This document shows, one piece after another, positions 57,567 through 64,000 of a stretch of 64,000 nucleotides of DNA. Position 1 is the first letter of the stretch. Each line of letters begins with the position of its first letter. The DNA is taken from assembly GCA_951640165.1 (NCBI GenBank), contig OX621250.1, positions 14,533,501-14,597,500 on the forward strand. Reading direction: 5' to 3'. Source of the stretch: Pseudoips prasinana. Lineage: Eukaryota > Arthropoda > Insecta > Lepidoptera > Nolidae. Made by a program: the position numbers and the translations under genes. The notes beneath the pieces are model-generated. The model made no database searches. It was not told the DNA's origin and saw only the letters and a list, made by a program, of their open reading frames with translations.

Positions 57567-59169
57567 GTCAAATACCAGGAGTATCCAAAACTTTTACGGT
57601 CTATCTACGAAAGTTAACTTTGGAAAACACTAACTAAGCAAAAAGGTACTAAATTATCGATTGCCCTTTTCTGATTCCGTCAGCAAACTAAAACTTTTCA
57701 GGAGTTTTCAGACCCTAACCATATTGATCTTGTGCTAAAGGTCAAGAAAACTGAAATGGCTAGTAAAGAGAGGACTTGTTTAAGTTTTCGAGTTTACGGG
57801 AAAAGTTGTAAAACTTGGTCGTAAAACATTCAGCAATATTACCTACAGTTTTTCGTACAGGCCCTAGTTTGGTCTTTAGCGGTAACGTACACGTCAAACA
57901 AATGCGCTGCGTTAAGTAGTTGGCGTTACTAACTACAATAAGTACTGATGATCAGATATACACAAATCGTTTACGCCGCCTTCTTATTTTTAAGGGTGTA
58001 CTAATTGCACGAAACTCTGCAGCAACTCGTTAGTTTATATATAAGAAAACCATAACAACTTGCCCGAAATAGAAAAGAGATTTAGATTTAATGTTTGAAC
58101 TATGAAAAGCTAATTGTCACTTCGTCTAAGTTCAGCGTAGTTAACTAAAAGGAATATACATACTAACAACAATCGAATGTACGTAATATTTTCAAAATAG
58201 GTTACGAGCTAATTGGCTCTATCAATACAGGGTTGTGTGAAATATTAAACAGATAAACTACCCCTCTAACTAGATTTTATATAGGGTTTCATGTTGCTTA
58301 TATTAATTATTTACGCAGATATTTTCGCTTGAAATATAGTTTCACCAGTTTTTTCAGTAACATGCATAGATTATGATGAAACTAATGAATGTGATGTTTA
58401 ACCGTAGTTGAGATAATAATTTCTATGATTATTCAAACGTTTTATTCTAGTTCCTCCACTGTTTAATTATCTCATAATTCTTTTTAAAGAGCCACATCTA
58501 GCCATTTAGCAAACTAAAGTATTGCCTATTTTCCTCCGTGGATTTTAAGAACATTTTTTACTCTATATCTGCCACTACTATGTCTGATGTTTAGTTTTTG
58601 TGATTAAACATGGATTAACCCAATTTTTTGCAGAAGTTGTGACCGTCTTTACATAAATAAGAAAAGCCTTTTTCAAACTGCCAGAAACAAATATGGCTAG
58701 AAACAAAAACTAAATAAAACGGCATGAAATTGCCTTAGTGGTTAAAGATTAAGAGGAAATGCTACCTCGCTCTCAATGCATATGTGTGAAAAAGAAAACA
58801 ATACAAAAATGTACAAAATCGAAGCTTCGTTTTATCCTATGTTCTCCTCCTAAACGGAACCGAATTCAAATTATATCGTATTAAACAAATCTATATGTCA
58901 GATTCCTAACAAAAGTCACTGGTTTTATTTTTACTACCCTGCGTAAGGACGTTCGCGGTGTAGCGCCCCCGTGGCTTTGAGAATACGTAGGTTCGTGAAA
59001 TAAATTAAATATTCGAGCTCAGTAACTAAATATATGATTATATACGAACTATTTCTAAATGATTTATCTAAATATCTACGGTATCTAGAAATAATTATGT
59101 ATAGTTTCCTATATTACTACAAACATATTTACAAGTGCTTTTTTTAAGTCTACGTGTATAATAGCCTTT
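57567..59169. other. AT-rich DNA, no gene seen
   Basis: Nothing recognised. Confidence 0.5.
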
Positions 59170-59412
59170 CTTTTGGGTTCCGTACCCAAAGGGTAAAACG
59201 GGACTAAGAGTTTGCCGTCCGTCTGTCACCAGGCTGTATCTCATGAACCATTGAAATTTGCCGCTATAACAATAAATACTAAAAAACAAAACAATATAAA
59301 TATTTAAGGGGGCTCCCATACAACGAATACGTTTCTGCTCGTTTTATAGATAATGGTACGGAACCCTTCGTCTTACGGAACCGCTTGTCCGACTCGCACT
59401 TGGCCGATTTTT
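59170..59412. mobile_element. Widespread lepidopteran repeat (GGGTTCCGTACCC family)
   Basis: GGGTTCCGTACCCAAAGGGT, then CACCAGGCTGTATCTCATGA, GGGGGCTCCCATACAACG and GTCCGACTCGCACTTGGCCG follow in the order I know from many moth and butterfly sequences. It is non-coding; the ORF on it is a shadow. A short piece of the same family (GTGCGTGTCGGACTCTGG) lies at about 56933-56950. Class is uncertain, perhaps a non-autonomous DNA element. Confidence 0.65.
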
Positions 59413-61193
59413 TATTATATCTATAAAGTTATTCATAGTAGAGTTTGGTTGCTAACCGACATTCGGTCGAGAGTTCTAGGATTACTGCTTATATGATTTC
59501 GCCTTCTCTGTCTTCATAGCCTTGCAATTCATGACTTCAATCATTGATAGTCACTTTCAAATTGCTAAGCGTATAATTATTCAGTGAATGGAAAAGGAAA
59601 GTGTTATTGTTGTTGTATTGTAGGAAATAAGTACTTAGTTACAAAACGCGACCTTAGTGTCAAACAATTATCAAGCTCAGATCGTACTGAGTTAGTAACG
59701 ATTAATCTTCGTCCATACGCCAACATGATAGGCTGAATGGTAGCAATCGTGTTGCGGAATCTTATTAAATATAATCTTGAGTGTTAGGGACGGCATACCA
59801 TATATCGATATCAGGTTGTCAAGATTTTCATGATTTTTATTTATTTACATTCAATTTAATTAACATTATTTTTTAGTTTTACCTAGTTCTTTAATTTTTA
59901 ATATTAAATTTAATTATGAATAGTAAAATTTTACATATCTTTCATCAGAAATCAGCGTGTCCTTAGTTCTATTTTAGATAACTGGACATTAAAGTACAAC
60001 TGACTATTTAGGATAATTTTATCTATGAAATATATTGTTCAAGTAAAGTGTACGCTATGATCGGTGAATACAGTTTGAAAATAGCAGTGCTATTATTACA
60101 AAGGCATTATAAGCGGTATTCGTAATGCAAGTGTATCTACTGAAGTTCACCCATATAAGAAAAATAAACTTCAGGGTAACTATGTGGGTTACTAGTAACT
60201 ATGTGAACGATCTTAGAAGTTGAATTTAACTTACTTCTTATGGTCATAACGATTTGGTAGTGTAGGTAGGCCGAATGATAATGATCTACCTAACACTGAT
60301 CTGAACTAATGAATGATAATGAATAAAGAAGCTGAAGAATGATGAACCTAGGAGATTGTAAGTAATTTTTGGCTGTTATACTACCTTCTGCTAAGTAAAA
60401 AAAATAAAAAATATAAAAATGGTTGTTATTAAGGTAGACTTTAAAAAAACGCTTGTAAATAGTCAGAACATGTTTGTAGTAATATATGTAAGTATATCTA
60501 CTATATAAGTATATTCGTTTTAACGAGACCTATTAATATAGCCAATAACAAAGCATGTTTTAACAGACTTTAAAAGAAGGTGGTTATCAATTGGAAAGGT
60601 CCATCAAAATTGAAAAGTTGAATTCGTTCGTATAATTCGTAAACTCTTAATTTTATTTCTAATTAATCTTAATAATTGTGTTGAAAATTCCGCAACTGGA
60701 TAGTTGCCGCTTCAAATCATATACTGGACCACGGTCTCAGTGTTCGTTACGCTGTCACTTCCACCCAGTATCTATACCTCAGTGAAGCAGTGGAGTTATT
60801 GTTCACCACTCATTGTTATAATTAGTCATTAATAATCTGTCTTGTCAGCGTTGGTTGTGTGATTAATAAACCGAGATATTAAGTACCAGCTGCCGCTCTA
60901 CGAAAACAATCCGTTTTTTCCCTGCAACTTGTAATGTATCGTTAACACATAATGTAGCGTAATATTTTACCGATATAGGCTTGCCAAGTGGCCCAGCAGA
61001 TTGACCAATAGGAACACCATCTCGAGCTGCTAGAAATTATGGGTGTTATTGAGTATCTGTGCCTGAATCTTAAATAATGGAATGTTACCGAGCGAAACTA
61101 AGCGACATGTAGGAACCTATTGACCGATTTGTGCCCTGTATAAGAGACAGGGCATTTGAATCTCGCTCAGTTAATGTTATTAAACCATCATAT
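59413..61193. other. AT-rich DNA, no gene seen
   Basis: Only short ORFs; some AATGATAATGA-type simple repeats near 60270-60340. Confidence 0.5.
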
Positions 61194-61325
61194 TAGCCGA
61201 AAGACGCCCACTGTTGGGCAAAGGCCTCCCCAAAGATATCCACAATTGCCGGTCTTGCGCTATCTGCATCCAGCGACTTCCAGCGACCCTCACAAGATCA
61301 TGGGACCGTCTTGTAGATGGTGATG
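61194..61325 (-). mobile_element. RTE-type LINE 3' end fragment (reverse)
   Basis: Reads CATCATATTAGCCGAAAGAC, then GCCCACTGTTGGGCAAAGGC: the reverse complement of the RTE 3' UTR end. No ORF. Confidence 0.68.
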
Positions 61326-62026
61326 TCGTAGATAAAATAACTAATTGGATATATGTATGTCCGAAATTATAAGCACGTCAATTTTAACCACACTAAGTAC
61401 CTGATTTAGCGTGATTTTACAACTGTTTGCGAGTATTTAGTCACCAAAACGCGGATAGCGTGGTCTAGTTTTACATTCGATTAAAGCCGCTTATCTAAAT
61501 CCTTTATTTATAAACTCATTTATGGCACTCGAATGGAGAGGTGATATTATTCTAATTTTGTGATAGTGCGTAATACGAACGATTAAAAATATATCGACAG
61601 TTATTCGAATCTAATAGCGATTAGAACTTTAACCAATTATTATTATTTTAGATAAGACCAAGCGTGGTCACTTAGTTATATTCAATGTTTGTAAAAATAA
61701 CCCCGTCACAAAAAAAGGCTTCACTGCTTGACCGGAGAATAGTGGCGAGCGTCGGCTCTTGCGAACAACAAAAGCAGTGATAAAGTTTATGTAGACTAAA
61801 CATATAGTCTTAATCTGTTTTTAAGTACGGGAAAGAAAAACGAACTTCTTTAGTTCGTTATCAGTCTGTCAGTCAAAACATTTTTCTCAAACACACATTG
61901 AGAAAATTTAATTTCAAATGAGTTACGAAATATATTCTAAATCCATAACAAATTTTAGCTTCTAAATAACACAATAAAAAGATACGGCCAATTATGCCGT
62001 ACTTTATGTATGACACTCGCAAGTGA

Positions 62027-62063
62027 ATTAAAACCAATAGGCAAGTAGCCTATTGGTTTTAAT
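62027..62063. repeat. Perfect 16 bp inverted repeat
   Basis: ATTAAAACCAATAGGC and its complement surround AAGTA. No coding context. Confidence 0.85.
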
Positions 62064-62382
62064 CCTAGCCTATAGATTAAGTCACATTGAAAAAGAATCA
62101 TGAAAGTTGGCAAGGTTTCACAGCACAAATAAAAAAATATTTTTCCCCGATTACGAACTTACATTTGCAGTTGAATAGTTAACCTTGAAGTTATATTAAG
62201 TTAGTTTAAGTTATATGTACGAGCTTCTTACCTCGATATAGATAGTCATTCGGACAAGATATAGTAACATATATCTAAAAAATTAATTTCGATGAATATA
62301 CCTATAAATAATCTTTTTGCCAATAACTTAACATTATTTTTACATACAAGTCGCATATATGTACCTCCAAATAATTATATAA

Positions 62383-62621
62383 TCATAATATCCTGGGACA
62401 TTATTTACACACGGCCATCTGATCCCAAACTAAGCAGAGCTTGTACTATGAAAACCAGATAACTGATATACTACATATATGTACTATTTTTCTTTTGTAA
62501 ATACATACTTATATAGATAATTACACCCAGACTCATGCACACAAATATCTGTCCTGTGTGGGAATCGAACCCACGACCTCCGGCGTGAGAAGCAAGCATT
62601 TGCCAGCCATGCCAACAGGCC
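62383..62621 (-). mobile_element. tRNA-derived SINE, copy E
   Basis: Same layout as copy D: GGCCTGTTGGCATGGCTGGC at the tRNA-like end and GGGTTCGATTCC as B box on the minus strand. The body has a short internal deletion (the ACATGTTCATG-type part is shortened). Confidence 0.75.
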
Positions 62622-62940
62622 CGGCTATATATTATTATACTTAACTAAATTACTACAAACATGTTCGGATTATTTACAATCGCATTTTAAAGACCACGTG
62701 AATAATTTTTTTTTTAATATTTTTCATCGTTTGAGGTTCAAACTTGAAACTTATGAAGGCGATGGTGGTCGCCGTCGTAGTCACGGCCGAAAAGTACCTA
62801 TATAATGGCGAATTGTGTAGTCACGAGAATTTGTAAAATAGCCTTGACTACATTGAACTATCTACATGCATACTAGTTAGTGTAATACTCAAGATATTGT
62901 CCGGCAAAGAAGTAAAAGCCGTTTAGGTTGGCTGTAAATA

Positions 62941-63109
62941 TAATCCTACTTCCTATTTGTGAGTATGGATGTTAGTTACTCTTTCACGCAATAACTATCG
63001 AACGGATTTTGATAAAACATTTATAGTAATATACCTTATATATCAGAATAAAATATTGGCTATAAATTATAAAGATTAACGCGGGTTTAAGCCGTGGGGC
63101 ACAGCTAGT
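62941..63109 (+). mobile_element. Short Helitron-type element
   Basis: Contains ACTATCGAACGGATTTTGAT and ends GGGGCACAGCTAGT. It is the closest relative of the copy at 20810-20996 by core sequence and length. Confidence 0.68.
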
Positions 63110-63929
63110 ATTATAATACTGGTGACTTCGGTGCCTCGCAATTATTCTGCATTTTTTTCTCTACTATAGTTCTACTATATCCAATGGTTCTTAGCTTCAT
63201 GTGTTTCATAGAAATCCGGTTAGCTATTTTAACTTTACCGGTCTTTTTAACGTACCTAATACTAGTTGGGTGAAAGTGGTGGGACTTAAGTGATATTATG
63301 TACGATAGGTATTCAAGTGATATTACTTGAGTTAATTAATTATTACAATAAAAATTGCAAAGACGCTTTGTACGTAACTGAACAACATACTAAACATAGT
63401 ATAGACTGCTAATAAGCAATCATATTATTATACTACAAATGTATGTCGCCAACGAGAGAAACTACGCATAATTAAACATAATACTTGTTTAATTTGCTTA
63501 TTAATGGGTAAATTTCGCCTACTTCAATGTCATGATAATTTAGCGTTTTAGATAGCGGTCTTAGACCCGTGTCCAGCAGTAGCATTCAAAGTAAGATTTC
63601 TTTCAGATGAAGATTTTTATGATCTTCTTAGTTCTTAGCGAGTCGATGGCAATCTAAATAGTGACTGCCCAGAAGCTGACTACGAGGATCGCATTATCAG
63701 TAGCGTCCATCAGATCTGTGAGCATGTGCAGTTGTTAGGGCTCGCGAAACATTACAATAGGTACCCCATGGTTTGTGGGATTTTATATTCCAGGCTCCAT
63801 GTAACCTGTACAAGTTTGCCAGAGCCAACATGGGTTCGAAGCCTATTTTACTATTTCCAGGCCAATATATAACTTGAATATCACCACCCCGTTGGGGCCG
63901 CAATTCTACTTGAGTACGGGCGGCAACGA

Positions 63930-64000
63930 CTCCTTGGGTCATATGCCAATCATATTGCGATCGCCAACCCGTCTACCTAGCGTGGCGAATATGGAATATC
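63930..64000 (+). mobile_element. RTE-type LINE 3' fragment, cut by the window end
   Basis: CCAATCATATTGCGATCGCC then CCGTCTACCTAGCGTGGCGA resembles the end of the RTE coding region and start of the 3' UTR (compare GCGTGGCGATTATGG at about 52920). The minus-strand ORF at 63697-63942 has no recognised domain. Confidence 0.45.

Noticed and set aside
63697..63942. 81-codon minus-strand ORF as a host gene
   Set aside because: It adjoins an RTE-like fragment, has no recognisable domain and shows no start context or splice signals.

Overview
This is most likely a piece of a lepidopteran (moth or butterfly) nuclear genome. The base composition is AT-rich. There are no operons, and the one multi-exon gene has GT-AG introns. 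The repeats are types I know from Lepidoptera: short Helitrons ending in a CTAGT-like terminus, a tRNA-derived SINE, RTE-type LINE 3' ends with a GATGATGA-like tail, and a repeat beginning GGGTTCCGTACCC. I recognise no complete host gene. The window reads as intergenic or giant-intron DNA filled with transposons of different ages.

Layout. 1-3.5 kb is anonymous AT-rich DNA with one clear MITE. 3.57-6.13 kb is a 5'-truncated non-LTR retrotransposon (+ strand) that keeps a full reverse transcriptase ORF and a (TTTGTA)4 tail. 6.1-29.5 kb has no intact autonomous element. It holds several near-perfect hairpins (10.86, 11.36, 11.5, 16.85, 22.03, 26.39 kb), a degenerate tandem array of about 260-370 bp units (12.16-13.15 kb), a roughly 270 bp TA microsatellite (21.3 kb), Helitron fragments, and a few CpG-rich islands that may be promoters or first exons.

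30.2-37.2 kb is a complete Ty3/gypsy-type LTR retrotransposon on the minus strand. Its two 650 bp LTRs look identical by eye, it has a 4 bp AGAC target duplication, and gag and pol are open. A canonical -1 slippery heptamer (A AAA AAC) lies directly before the gag stop and leads into an open pol frame. 38.4-38.75 kb is a degenerate minisatellite. 40.78-42.57 kb is an apparently intact three-exon transposase gene (462 aa) of the IS630/Tc1/mariner group. Its catalytic spacing is DD82E, which matches the group I know as Sailor. 43.1-47.76 kb is a nearly full-length two-ORF non-LTR retrotransposon (minus strand) with an L1-like ORF1 and an endonuclease/RT ORF2. ORF2 seems to lack four residues in RT motif A.

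49.5-64 kb is a graveyard of short elements. It contains five minus-strand copies and one plus-strand fragment of one tRNA-derived SINE, one of them split by a Helitron. It also holds a Tc1/mariner transposase C-terminus with its terminal repeat, RTE 3' ends, a MITE with foldback ends and further Helitrons.

The coding features are selfish elements and do not form a pathway. The best-supported points are the frameshift site and young age of the LTR element, the intact intron-containing DD82E transposase, and the RT motif A lesion. Alignments were made by hand, so identities and ends are approximate unless stated as exact.
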